DNA from: an uncultured Acetobacteraceae bacterium
GTDB lineage: Bacteria; Pseudomonadota; Alphaproteobacteria; Acetobacterales; Acetobacteraceae
Reading direction: 5' to 3'
Length of the DNA: 64,000 bases
Assembly: GCA_943912335.1 (NCBI GenBank)
Contig: CALTUD010000024.1
Span: forward strand, 1-64,000
Part shown: one piece after another, positions 25,501 to 34,005 of the stretch
Layout of the letters: every line of letters begins with the position of its first letter
Numbering within the stretch: position 1 is the stretch's first letter
Made by a program: the position numbers and the translations under genes
Notes under the pieces: model-generated
What the model was told of the DNA's origin: nothing
The model's input: only the letters and a program-made list of their open reading frames with translations
Databases searched by the model: none

Positions 25501-28500
25501 TTTCGCTTCGCCGGCAACGCCGCCACCGCCACCAACAGATTGAGCGATGATACCCCAGGCTTTGCCGCCGAACGTGGCGATGATGCCATCGTTGGTCACA
25601 GTCACGGCGCCACCCGTGCCGCCTTTGCCGCCGCCACCGCCCTCGCTCATGGTAAGCGAAGCGGGAGGAACCTTCAGGTTTTTGGCATTGAGCTTGTCGA
25701 GTTGTTCTTTCATCTGCGTTTCGAAAGCATTGAGCGCGACGAAATAAGCACCCTTGAACGCCATCTCCACGACGCTGTCTTTCGTCGAAAGGAGATAGTC
25801 GAGACCTTTCATGAAATTCGTGTATTCTTTCAGATTGTTTTGTGTTGTCGACTTCTTGTCGAATGCCGGGATATTGAGTTTAAGCTCTTTATTCAGATAG
25901 ACGACAAGCTTGTTGTCCGAAAGCAAGCTGTTCGATACGTTCTTCACGACGTCGTAGCCATTCTCGGCGGTGGCGCTTTTGCTGCTGTTGGAGGCGCTCA
26001 ACGCGCCGCCGTAGCCGCCACCCCCGCCGATGCTCTGAGCCGCGATGCCGTAGGAGCCGTTTTGCGTGGTGGTTATGGTGCCCGTCGCATGGTTATGGAC
26101 GGTGACGGCACCACCATTGCCACCGCCGGCGCCTTGACCCCCGACCGAAAGATCCATGCTCGCAGTGGCCTGATTGCTGCCCTTGAATCCGCCTGCGCCA
26201 CCACCGCCGCCGCCGATGCTTTGTGCGAACACCCCGCCGGAGTTGGAACCTTCGGTCAGAATGTGGCCGCCGTTGTCGACCGAAACGCGACCGCCATTGC
26301 CGCCGCCGCCGCCATCGCCGCCGATCGTAATGGTGCGGCTGATGCTGTCTGCCGTTATCAGGCTGGTCGCCGTGGACAGATAGTCCGAACCGGGGAGTTG
26401 TTTCGGGACGCCTACATAAGTGTCGGCACCGGCAGTGCCGCCGGTCCCCCCACCGCCGCCGATGCTCTGAACGTAGACCGCGGTGGAAAAGCTGCCGCCT
26501 GTGCGCACCGTTCCCTGGTTGTCGAGCGTCACAGTGCCGCCCTCGCCAGTTCCGGACCCTCGGCCACCGATCGAGGTGTTGTCGCTGAGGTTGATGAAGG
26601 AGCCGAGCATGGCGCTTTCAGCGGCGGCCGCACCGCCATCGCCCCCGCCGCCGCCGATGCTTTGCGCCTTGAGGCCGTACGATTGCCTGCCCTCGGTTTC
26701 GACCGAACCCGTATTGTTGAGGATGACGGTGCCGCCAGAACCGCCGGCGTTTCCCGAACCGCCAACGGAGCGGGTAATGGCGATGGATGGCAGTTCTTCG
26801 CCTGGTGGGGATGTTGCGATGGCATAGCTGCTCGCATCGCCGCCCTGGCCGCCGCCGCCGCCAACGCTCATGGCGGTGATACCGGTGGAATCGGTGCCAA
26901 TCGTTTTGACCACGCCGCCGTTCTTCACGGTCACGCCACCGCCGTCGCCGCCTTTGCCGCCGTCGCCGCCGATGGCGTAGGCCACGGATATTACGACCCC
27001 GGCTGTGATCGGTCGTGCCGTGCCGCCGAGCCCGCCGCCGCCGCCGACGCTTTCGGCCAGAATGCCGCCGGCGGAGTTCCCGAGCGTCCGGATGCCCAAG
27101 GCCGGATCGGCGGTATCGCCGGTCGTCTCGACATAGACCTCGCCGCCATTGCCGCCGCCACCGCCGCGTCCGCCGAGGGCGATCCCCAGCAACGGATTGA
27201 ACGTTCTGGACTCGCCCCCGTCGCCGCCGCCACCGCCGATGCTTTGCGCAACCAGTCCCCAGGCGCCGTCGCCGCCCGTCGTCACGGTGCCCGTGTTGCT
27301 CACGGTTACATAGCCGCCGTTACCGCCTGTGCCGCCATCGCCACCGAGCCCGAAGAAGAATCCATAGGTGCGGCCCCCGGCGCCCCCACCCCCCGTCCTG
27401 CGGGGTTTGAGAGACACGCTTTGAAATGCATCCATGGCATTTCCGCCGCCGATGCTCTGCGCCAGCAGGCCTGCCGAACCGTTGCCGTCCGTGGATACGA
27501 TGCCGCTGTTATCGAGTTTCGCAATTGCGCCGCCAGCAGCGGCGCCCCCATCGCCGCCGACGAATACGCCGTTGCCACCCTTGCCACCGCTGCCGCCGAC
27601 CGATTGCACCACGACAGCCTGGCTTCCATTGCCGTGCGTCGCGATCTTGCCGGATACCGTGGCCTGCGCGTTGCCCGCGTTGCCTCCCGCACCTGCGTCG
27701 CGTCCGCCGGAATCGCCCTGGTTGCCGCCATTGCCGCCGATGCTCTGCACGACGATTGCGGGAGCGCCTGCGCCGGCCACGTCAATCGTACCGGCCGCGG
27801 TAATCCGGGCATCGGCGCCGACGCCTCCATCCGACACGAAGGGTTTGGAATAGAAAGTGCCAGAGCCTCGGAATCCGCCGTCGCCGCCGCGCGACTCGGC
27901 CAGCACGGCCGGCGCATCGGTGCCGTGGGTGGTGACTGTGGAATCTGCGGACAGGGTCACGGAAACGAGGCCGGCATTGCCCCCCGTGTCCAAAGTGGCG
28001 AGTTCTTCCCGGGTGCCGCCGTCGCCCGCCTTACCGCCCAGCGATCTCGCCCAGAGTCCGCCGAAACGGTCGCCGCTGGTCACCGTCGAACCGTTCAGTG
28101 TCACCGTCACCGGGCCTGCCGCGCCGCCGCGTCCGAAGATCTGTTGTGCGGCGCCGCCATTGCCGCCGGTGGACCAAGCCTGGATGAGGGGGGTGAGGTT
28201 GGTTTGATTGCCTGAACCAAGCAGATTGCCGTTCTGCGTCAGGGTCACCGCGTTCCCGTTGCCGCCAGCGGCGCCTGGAACATCGCTAAGTCCGAAAGCG
28301 TCGCCTCGGCCGCCTGTGCCGCCCAGAGAGCTGAGCAATATCGCGGTTCGGTCGAACCGGCCGCTCAGCGTTGTCGGAGGATTGGCGAAGTTCAGCACCT
28401 GGCCGTCGCCACCTGGCTGGGCTCTGTCGTTCGACCCGATTATCCTGGCATGGCCATTGGCGCCGTTCTTGCCAGGCAATGCCATGACGATCGGCTTGTC

Positions 28501-28716
28501 CTGGGCCAAAGCCGTGCCGGCCATCACGGTGAAGAGGTAGGATGCCAGGATGGTTGTTCCGAGCAGAGTCGCGGACCGCAAAGCAGTGTGTGATGGGACG
28601 GTCGGACCCGGGCGGCTGGCACATGATCCGGTTGCGATGTCAGAGAGAGGCATGTCCGTCCAGTCGGTTGGGAGGCGATTCCGCTGCGACCGATCATCTG
28701 CGCCAGGTCTTTCCAT
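22585..28716 (-). CDS. Giant glycine-rich autotransporter (type Va)
   Basis: A 2043-residue outer-membrane autotransporter. The extended signal sequence has its hydrophobic core at SATLLGTTILASYLFTVMAG and ends at ALAQ (near residue 72). The passenger (about 73-1720) is built of some twenty imperfect units of 60-70 residues centred on QSIGGGGGxGG or QSVGGGGG and strands like VTVTNTGTITT, a pattern expected to fold as a long beta-helix. A Lys/Asn-rich, Gly-poor island interrupts it at about 910-1018. The last 270 residues are the autotransporter beta-barrel, ending in the outer-membrane signature RVSYRF. The ligand is unknown; such proteins act as adhesins or in biofilm formation. ATG 28653 is an alternative start. 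Confidence 0.88.
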   Translation of the reverse strand: MERPGADDRSQRNRLPTDWTDMPLSDIATGSCASRPGPTVPSHTALRSATLLGTTILASYLFTVMAGTALAQDKPIVMALPGKNGANGHARIIGSNDRAQPGGDGQVLNFANPPTTLSGRFDRTAILLSSLGGTGGRGDAFGLSDVPGAAGGNGNAVTLTQNGNLLGSGNQTNLTPLIQAWSTGGNGGAAQQIFGRGGAAGPVTVTLNGSTVTSGDRFGGLWARSLGGKAGDGGTREELATLDTGGNAGLVSVTLSADSTVTTHGTDAPAVLAESRGGDGGFRGSGTFYSKPFVSDGGVGADARITAAGTIDVAGAGAPAIVVQSIGGNGGNQGDSGGRDAGAGGNAGNAQATVSGKIATHGNGSQAVVVQSVGGSGGKGGNGVFVGGDGGAAAGGAIAKLDNSGIVSTDGNGSAGLLAQSIGGGNAMDAFQSVSLKPRRTGGGGAGGRTYGFFFGLGGDGGTGGNGGYVTVSNTGTVTTGGDGAWGLVAQSIGGGGGDGGESRTFNPLLGIALGGRGGGGGNGGEVYVETTGDTADPALGIRTLGNSAGGILAESVGGGGGLGGTARPITAGVVISVAYAIGGDGGKGGDGGGVTVKNGGVVKTIGTDSTGITAMSVGGGGGQGGDASSYAIATSPPGEELPSIAITRSVGGSGNAGGSGGTVILNNTGSVETEGRQSYGLKAQSIGGGGGDGGAAAAESAMLGSFINLSDNTSIGGRGSGTGEGGTVTLDNQGTVRTGGSFSTAVYVQSIGGGGGTGGTAGADTYVGVPKQLPGSDYLSTATSLITADSISRTITIGGDGGGGGNGGRVSVDNGGHILTEGSNSGGVFAQSIGGGGGGAGGFKGSNQATASMDLSVGGQGAGGGNGGAVTVHNHATGTITTTQNGSYGIAAQSIGGGGGYGGALSASNSSKSATAENGYDVVKNVSNSLLSDNKLVVYLNKELKLNIPAFDKKSTTQNNLKEYTNFMKGLDYLLSTKDSVVEMAFKGAYFVALNAFETQMKEQLDKLNAKNLKVPPASLTMSEGGGGGKGGTGGAVTVTNDGIIATFGGKAWGIIAQSVGGGGGVAGEAKADGSKGIDLTAAIGGKGGGGGTGGEVTVTNTGTISTAGSDAAGIFAQSVGGGGGIGAQSQAQGKKPVSINIALGGNGGVNNVGGAVTISNTGSVTTSGQNAHAVFAQSIGGGGGMDIVSPVEDPDRQVISADQAALNEALNVTAEVLQKAGVASGVATASGNDYGLLSTSFAIGGNGGKGGNGGTVSVMGRGSLVTTGDGAFGIFEQSIGGGGGNGAIDHARQADIPNNTHFIFGGRNGASGDGGSVNLDFTDLSVTTSGQRATGIMLQSVGGGGGQASNAKDTTVADGIASGNGGVIKVTGSGLLLRTSGAEASGLFVQSIGGGGGIVSGTTIVTPGTVRYGASGTGGKIDIDAGGSIVVSGDGSDGIRAQSGTQTTTGALDPNRKGGGIAMTWSGQVQGGAGTGTGIRMDSVADNTLTLKSGSSINALSGNAIVASFGKNEVMNHGTVTGNVLLAGEGSTFNNMSGGVFLTGSAVTLSGGNLLNSAGTLEIGGAGTIASTRLVGNLANNATMNVDADFDRGVADHITVTGGAAIGGTVNVRLLGLPDTFDPKNMPMLTFVSADRLDFAQPTLGSTVVLNYQTARAGNDLSVGIKRADFAPARVMDMPGTTDNMRNVADYYQKVWDSGQLGGQAEQFRNLASFTDPVQYQAELSDAAADQQAVPGAIEVLDANHFHNTLHSCPVFIENGTLLGEQSCFYLRTIDTASNFSGGDGGPGFKQTSVTTEIGGQIMVAPNWFLGGAVAPGNSWTRGSESGVAINSRSVDIGLVVKHFVTPRLLVGASFSYGHEHSDTSQIVDDIDTPEIARANQTLHRVTGRLRAEYDIPLGQAYVRPKADIDVSHISMPAYKETGASFMDMVFDKTSKTVVALTPTLELGGRVGHGSTIARLYSDVGLTYVVNPTWSQQGRFEGAPDDAVFATEFRSPQLVGNLSIGSEIIAWKKFAIQVEYNGTFNRNYVEHAGTGRVSYRF

Positions 28717-28784
28717 TCTGTTAAAGTAACAAAATTAACATCTCCTGAAGCGACGCGATGTGAGTGAGCCGACCGAACCCCAAA

Positions 28785-28810
28785 ACATCCGAAACGAGAG
28801 TTTCGGATGT
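28785..28810 (-). terminator. Intrinsic terminator of the cydDC operon
   Basis: ACATCCGAAAC-GAGA-GTTTCGGATGT is a perfect 11-bp stem with a four-base loop. On the minus strand it is followed by TTTTGGGG. It lies about 90 bases after the cydC stop and before the autotransporter start, so it separates the two units. Confidence 0.7.
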
Positions 28811-28902
28811 CAAAACTTGTCTGGTTGCCGAGGCGTGAATCTCGGATCGGCACTTTGTCCGGTCGTGGCGATACCCGACGATGTCGACCGGACGGAGCCT
28901 GG

Positions 28903-30579
28903 TCACTGTTTCATCGGGTAGGCTTCGCGGCGTTGCGGCCCACCGTTCGGGTTCACCGCGTGGATCTCGTTGCAGATCGCCAGCAGCGCCGTGCGGTGGG
29001 TTACGATCAGCGCGCCCTGCTGCCGGCTCCGCAGTCTTTGCGGCAAGCGTTCGAGGATCAGCGCTTCCGTGCTGGCATCCAGGCTTTCGGTGGGTTCATC
29101 CAGCAGCAGCCAGGGCGCGTCGGACAGCAGGGTGCGGGCCAGGGTGAGCCGGCGCCGTTCCCCACCGGACAGGGCGGCATCGGCGGCGAGCCAGGTGTCG
29201 AGACCCTGCGGCATGCGCCGGATGCGGTCGTCCAGGGCGGCGACATGCAGCGCGTCCCACATTTCGGCGTCGGTGGCGTGCGGGCGCATCAGAGCGAGGT
29301 TCTCGCGGATCGTGCCGATCAGCAGCGGCGCATCCTGCGGCATCAGAGCGAAGCAGCGTCGCGCATCGGCGGGATCGAGCACGGAGAGATCGCAGCCGCC
29401 GATCGCCATGCAGCCCGGGGGCGGGGTGAGCAGCCCGGTCATGCGATGCAGCAGCGTGGTCTTGCCGCCGCCGGACGCACCGAGCAGCACTACGATTCCG
29501 CCGGGCGGGGTCGGCATGGTGCCGTCGAGCCAGTCCAGCGTCAGCGGCCCGCTCGGACGGCCTTTGCCGGTCCGGACGGGGGACGGCGTGCCCGCCATCT
29601 CGTCCAGCCGGGTTTCGGCCTCGCGTGCGGCCTGCCAACGTTGCGTGCCGCGCAAACGTTCGGCAGCGCCCTCCACCACCATGGTCGCGGCCAGAGCGCA
29701 GAGCACGGCGCGTTCGATGCGCCATGCGCCGTCATGCCCCTGCATCGTTCCGAGTACGATGCCGAGGGCCAGCATCCCCGCGACGCCGGAGGCCGCAACG
29801 CGGGCCAGCACCATCCAGCCGCCGATCCGGGCGATGCCGCGTTCGGCGGCGGCCTGTTTGCGCGAGAGGGCTTCGATGCTCGCCGTGATCCAGTCCTGCA
29901 GCGCGTAGGTGCGAAGTTCGGCGCCGGCGTCGCAGAGCAGGGACAGGGCGTCGCGCAGCTCCGCACGCGTGGCCGCGAGGCCGTCCGCATGCTGGCGCGC
30001 GCGGCGGTCGAGCGCGGCGGCCAGACCGTGCAGACCGGCGATCGGCAGCGCCACGCAGACCGACACCATCCAACCGCCGAACGGAAGCAGCAGCGCGAAG
30101 CCGGCCGCCAGCGTGGCGAGCCAGGACCAGCTGGCGGTGTGGCGGATCACCGCCTGATGCTCGATCTCGTCGAGATCGTTCACCAGACGGGACACGGCGT
30201 CGCCTTCCGGCAGGGCGAGGGCTGTTTCCGGTGCGCCCGCGGCGAGCTGCGAGAACAAGGCCGGGCGGATTCGGCTGAAGCCGCGCAGCACGGCGTCGTG
30301 GCCGAACAAGCGTTCGCCATAGCGTCCGCCCGTGCGCAGGATCGCCAGCAGGCGGATGGTGGCCGATGGCAGCAAGGCGTTGAACGAAGCCGCTGCTGCC
30401 GCGCTGCCGGCGAAGGCGGTAGCGGCGATGAACCAGCCGGACAGACCGAGCAGCAGCACGGAACACGCGCCGACGAGACCGGCGCTGAGCGCGGCGGCCA
30501 TCAGACGGGGCCGTTCGGCGCGGCATTCACGCCGGACCAGCGCGCGGATACCGGAGGGGCGATGCGTCCTGGTTCTCAT
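28903..30579 (-). CDS. cydC: Heme/thiol ABC exporter subunit CydC
   Basis: Half of the heterodimeric CydDC ABC exporter needed to assemble cytochrome bd; it exports glutathione/cysteine and binds heme. 558 residues: an N-terminal six-helix transmembrane domain with the CydC-typical LLGLSGWFIAATAFAG (about 38-53) and GGRYGERLFGHDA, then the ATPase with Walker A GASGGGKTT, signature LSGGERRRL and Walker B LLLDEPTE. Its ATG overlaps the cydD stop (ATGA), so translation is coupled. The operon diverges from cydABX across an FNR box. Confidence 0.93.
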   Translation of the reverse strand: MRTRTHRPSGIRALVRRECRAERPRLMAAALSAGLVGACSVLLLGLSGWFIAATAFAGSAAAAASFNALLPSATIRLLAILRTGGRYGERLFGHDAVLRGFSRIRPALFSQLAAGAPETALALPEGDAVSRLVNDLDEIEHQAVIRHTASWSWLATLAAGFALLLPFGGWMVSVCVALPIAGLHGLAAALDRRARQHADGLAATRAELRDALSLLCDAGAELRTYALQDWITASIEALSRKQAAAERGIARIGGWMVLARVAASGVAGMLALGIVLGTMQGHDGAWRIERAVLCALAATMVVEGAAERLRGTQRWQAAREAETRLDEMAGTPSPVRTGKGRPSGPLTLDWLDGTMPTPPGGIVVLLGASGGGKTTLLHRMTGLLTPPPGCMAIGGCDLSVLDPADARRCFALMPQDAPLLIGTIRENLALMRPHATDAEMWDALHVAALDDRIRRMPQGLDTWLAADAALSGGERRRLTLARTLLSDAPWLLLDEPTESLDASTEALILERLPQRLRSRQQGALIVTHRTALLAICNEIHAVNPNGGPQRREAYPMKQ

Positions 30580-32303
30580 GATGCGTGCAGCCTGACGATG
30601 CGGTCGGCGGTGGCGGCCAAGGTGGCCGAATGGGTCGCGACGATGGTGGTGCGTCCGCGTGCGGCTTCGCGGATGGTGCGGATGAGGGCAGCTTCGGCTT
30701 CCGGGTCGAGATGGGCGGTCGGCTCGTCCAGCAGCAGCAGGGAAGACGGTTTGAGCAGGGCGCGGGCGAGGGCGATCCGGCGTCGCTCGCCGCCGGACAG
30801 CCCGCCGCCGCGTCCGTCGAGCTGGCGGTCGAGCAGCACGGCACCTGCGCCGAACTGTTCCAGCCCGGCCGCCTGCGCCGCATCGCGGATCTCGTCCGGG
30901 GTGGCGTCCTGGCGGGACAGGGCGATGTTCTCGCCCACCGCGCCCGGGATCAGGAACGAGTTCTGTCCCATCCAGCTCGCGGATGCGGAAACGTCGCCGA
31001 GGCTGGTCAGCGGGGCGTCGTCGATCCAGACCTCGCCGCCGGTCAGCGGGGCGAGACCCAGCAGCAGGTTGATGATGCTGCTCTTGCCTGCGCCGCTTTC
31101 GCCGAGCAGCGCCACCATCTCGCCAGGACGGATGTCCATTTCCAGCCCGTCCAGCGCCGGACGGTCGCAACCGGGATAGCGCACGCTGACGGCTTCGAAG
31201 CGCAGATGCGGCGGGGTGGCGTGCGGCCGATGCGGCTCGGTGGCGCGGGCCGGACCGGCATTCTCCATCGGCGCCATCCGGTCGGCCGCCGCTTCCGCAG
31301 CGCGCTCGTCGTGATAGGCGGCGGCGAGCCGGCGCATGGGGGTGAAGAATTCCGGTGCCAGCGCCAGCACGAACACGGCGCGTCCCAGCGTGAGCTGTTC
31401 CGGCACATGGAACGGCAGCAGGCCGAGCAGCGAGAAGCCGCAATACATCGCTACCAGGGCGACGGAGAGGGCGGCGAAGAATTCAAGCCCGGCGGAGGAC
31501 AGGAAGGCGAGACGCAGCACGCGCATGGTGCGTCGGTGCAGATCGGCCGAGGCGCGGCCGAGGAGCTGAGCCTGACGCCGCTCGGCGCGTGCGGCCAGGA
31601 TCAGCGGCAGATGGCGGATGCGGTCGCCGAACAGGCCGGACAGGCGGGCCAGCGCGTCGAATTGCTGTCTGGCTTCGTCGGCGGCGGCACCCCCGGCGAG
31701 AGCCATGATCAGCGCGAACGGCACCAGCGTGCCGAGCAGAAGCGCGGCGGCGAACCAGCTTCCGCATGCAGCGGCGAGCAGGATCAGCAGCTGCGCCGGT
31801 ACCGCCGCCTGCCGGGCCGGCAGCAGGCGGGAGACGTAGCCATCCAGACTGTCCACCCCGCCGGCGAGCGCGGTGATCGCCGTGCCGAGCGTGGCGGCGT
31901 CGTCCGCCTGGCGGCCGAAACGGGCGAGCAGGGCGCGGGACAGGCGATCCCGAAGGCGGACCCGCACCTCGACCGAGGCCGTGTTGCCGCAAAGCGCGCT
32001 TTGCCGGTTGGCGACGCCGCGCAGCACGGCGCAGAACAGGCCGAGCAGCAGCCAGGCCGAGAGTCGGCCGGCCGAGAGAGTATGGCCAGCCCGGAACGCT
32101 TCCGTCGCGGTCTCGACCGCTCCGCCGAGCGCTGCCGCGAAACCTGCGGCCGCCAGGGCATCGGCGAGAAGCCATCCGGTCGCTGCCTGCGTCCACCGGC
32201 GTCCCGGCCGGCCGGCTTCGGCGAGCCAGGCGCGTCTGCGTTTGCGCGCTGCGCGATGGTCGGCCTGCGCGGGGGCGGCTTGGGCGTTCTTCATGCCCGC
32301 CAT
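30576..32303 (-). CDS. cydD: Heme/thiol ABC exporter subunit CydD
   Basis: Partner of CydC in the inner-membrane exporter required for cytochrome bd biogenesis. 575 residues with an N-terminal transmembrane domain (about 40-330), Walker A GESGAGKSS, signature LSGGERRRIALARAL, Walker B LLLLDEPTAHLD and the His switch VATHSATL. LAPEFFTPMRRLAAAYHDERAA is a conserved CydD stretch. It is the first gene of the cydDC operon; the start lies 27 bases from an FNR box shared with cydABX. ATG 32294 is an alternative start nine bases in. Confidence 0.93.
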   Translation of the reverse strand: MAGMKNAQAAPAQADHRAARKRRRAWLAEAGRPGRRWTQAATGWLLADALAAAGFAAALGGAVETATEAFRAGHTLSAGRLSAWLLLGLFCAVLRGVANRQSALCGNTASVEVRVRLRDRLSRALLARFGRQADDAATLGTAITALAGGVDSLDGYVSRLLPARQAAVPAQLLILLAAACGSWFAAALLLGTLVPFALIMALAGGAAADEARQQFDALARLSGLFGDRIRHLPLILAARAERRQAQLLGRASADLHRRTMRVLRLAFLSSAGLEFFAALSVALVAMYCGFSLLGLLPFHVPEQLTLGRAVFVLALAPEFFTPMRRLAAAYHDERAAEAAADRMAPMENAGPARATEPHRPHATPPHLRFEAVSVRYPGCDRPALDGLEMDIRPGEMVALLGESGAGKSSIINLLLGLAPLTGGEVWIDDAPLTSLGDVSASASWMGQNSFLIPGAVGENIALSRQDATPDEIRDAAQAAGLEQFGAGAVLLDRQLDGRGGGLSGGERRRIALARALLKPSSLLLLDEPTAHLDPEAEAALIRTIREAARGRTTIVATHSATLAATADRIVRLHAS

Positions 32304-32329
32304 CCTCGTTCCGAACGGGATGCGGCGCC

Positions 32330-32343
32330 TTGATCCTGATCAA
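32330..32343. promoter_or_regulatory. FNR/Anr box between cydDC and cydABX
   Basis: TTGATCCTGATCAA is a perfect TTGAT-N4-ATCAA palindrome. Its centre is 93 bases before the cydA start and 34 before the cydD start. A class II arrangement toward cydA (centre near -41.5) would put transcription start near 32378, with TATCGA at 32366-32371 as a possible -10. Confidence 0.8.
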
Positions 32344-32429
32344 GGAGCGGTCGGCGTTTCGGGCCTATCGAGGCGCCAGAACCCTTCGTCGCCATTTCGT
32401 CGCGCCGGGGGACCGGAGGCGATACGATT

Positions 32430-33995
32430 ATGGATCCCGGCTTCGTCGATCTGTCGCGGTTGCAGTTCGCACTGACCGCTCTCTACCACTTCTTATTCGT
32501 GCCGCTGACGCTCGGCCTGTCGTTCCTGCTCGTCATCATGGAATGCATCTACGTGATGACCGGGCGCGAGATCTGGCGCCAGGTCACCCGGTTCTGGGGC
32601 AAGATCTTCGGCATCAACTTCGTGCTCGGCGTGGCGACCGGCCTCACCATGGAGTTCGAGTTCGGCACCAACTGGTCCTATTTCTCGTCCTATGCGGGTG
32701 ACATCTTCGGCGCGCCCCTGGCGATCGAGGGCCTGATGGCCTTCTTCCTGGAAGCGACCTTCGTCGGGCTGATGTTCTTCGGCTGGAACCGGCTGTCGCG
32801 CGTCGGGCATCTGTTCGCGACCTTCATGGTGGCGCTGGGCACCAACCTGTCGGCGCTGTGGATCCTGATCGCCAATGGCTGGATGCAGAATCCTGTCGGC
32901 GCGCGCTTCAACCCCGAAACCATGCGCATGGAAGTGGTCGATTTCGGTGCAGTGCTGTTCAATCCGGTGGCGCAGGCGAAGTTCGTGCACACCGTCAGCG
33001 CCGGCTACGTGATCGCCTCCGTCGTGGTGCTGGGCGTGTCGGCGATCTACCTGCTGCAGAACCGCTGGCATCAGGTGGCGCGACGCTCGATGGCGGTGGC
33101 GGCCTCGTTCGGTCTGGCGGCGTCGCTGTCCGCCGTCGTGCTGGGCGACGAGTCCGGCTACACCCTGTCCGACAACCAGAAGATGAAGCTGGCCGCGGTC
33201 GAGGCCGCCTGGCACACGGCGCCGGCCCCGGCCGGCATCACCGTGTTCGGCTTTCCCGACACCAGGACGCATGTCACCCACGCGGCGATCGAAGTGCCGT
33301 GGGTGCTGGGTTTGATCGCGACCCGCAGCATCGACACGCCGGTGATCGGCATCGAGGAGCTGGTCGCAAAGGCGCAGGATCGCATCACCTCCGGCCTCGT
33401 CGCCTACAAGGCGGTGCAGGTTCTGAAGCAGAACCCGAAGGACATGGCGGCGCGCGAACAGCTGGCGCTGCACCAGCACGATCTCGGCTACGCGCTGCTG
33501 CTTCGCCGCACCATGCACGATCCGCTGACCGCGACGCCGGCGCAGATCGCCGCGGCGGCCTGGGACACCGTGCCCGACGTGCCAGTGCTGTTCTGGGCGT
33601 TCCGCATCATGGCCGTGATCGGCTTCGCGATGATCGCGCTGTTCGCCACCGCCTTCGTGCTCTGCACGCTGCGCCGGTTCGACAAGCGCTGGTTCCTGTG
33701 GTGCGCCGTTGCCGCCCTGCCGTTGCCCTGGATCGCCGCCGAGCTGGGCTGGGTCGTTGCCGAGCTGGGCCGTCAGCCCTGGGCGATCGACGGCGTGCTG
33801 CCGACGGGTCTCGCTCCGTCCTCGCTGTCGCGCGGCCAGCTCTGGATCACGCTGATCGGTTTCACGCTGATCTACGGCACGCTGGCCGTGATCGAGCTCG
33901 GGCTGATCGTCCGCACCGTGCGCCACGGCCCGGACGAACACGACGAACCGTCGCCTTTGCCGGGCAACCTGCCCGCCACCCCCCTGGTCGCGTGA
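32430..33995 (+). CDS. cydA: Cytochrome bd ubiquinol oxidase subunit I
   Basis: Heme-carrying subunit of the high-affinity terminal oxidase. 521 residues, nine predicted transmembrane helices. His20 (ALYHFLFVPLTLG) is the expected heme b595/d-side ligand. The Q-loop begins GDESGYTLSDNQKMKLAAVE and includes the long insert ending DLGYALLLRR, as in the E. coli L-type rather than the short-loop cyanide-insensitive type. ELGRQPWAIDGVLPT is the GWxxxxQPW-like CydA signature. It heads cydA-cydB-cydX with an FNR box upstream. Confidence 0.96.
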   Translation: MDPGFVDLSRLQFALTALYHFLFVPLTLGLSFLLVIMECIYVMTGREIWRQVTRFWGKIFGINFVLGVATGLTMEFEFGTNWSYFSSYAGDIFGAPLAIEGLMAFFLEATFVGLMFFGWNRLSRVGHLFATFMVALGTNLSALWILIANGWMQNPVGARFNPETMRMEVVDFGAVLFNPVAQAKFVHTVSAGYVIASVVVLGVSAIYLLQNRWHQVARRSMAVAASFGLAASLSAVVLGDESGYTLSDNQKMKLAAVEAAWHTAPAPAGITVFGFPDTRTHVTHAAIEVPWVLGLIATRSIDTPVIGIEELVAKAQDRITSGLVAYKAVQVLKQNPKDMAAREQLALHQHDLGYALLLRRTMHDPLTATPAQIAAAAWDTVPDVPVLFWAFRIMAVIGFAMIALFATAFVLCTLRRFDKRWFLWCAVAALPLPWIAAELGWVVAELGRQPWAIDGVLPTGLAPSSLSRGQLWITLIGFTLIYGTLAVIELGLIVRTVRHGPDEHDEPSPLPGNLPATPLVA

Positions 33996-34005
33996 GGAGA
34001 CCGTC

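Noticed and set aside
25120..28215. 1031-codon open frame opposite the autotransporter
   Set aside because: It arises because the GGC/GGT glycine repeats read as Ala/Pro/Ala on the other strand. The translation is low-complexity with no start signal or domain, and the minus strand has a signal peptide, repeats and barrel.
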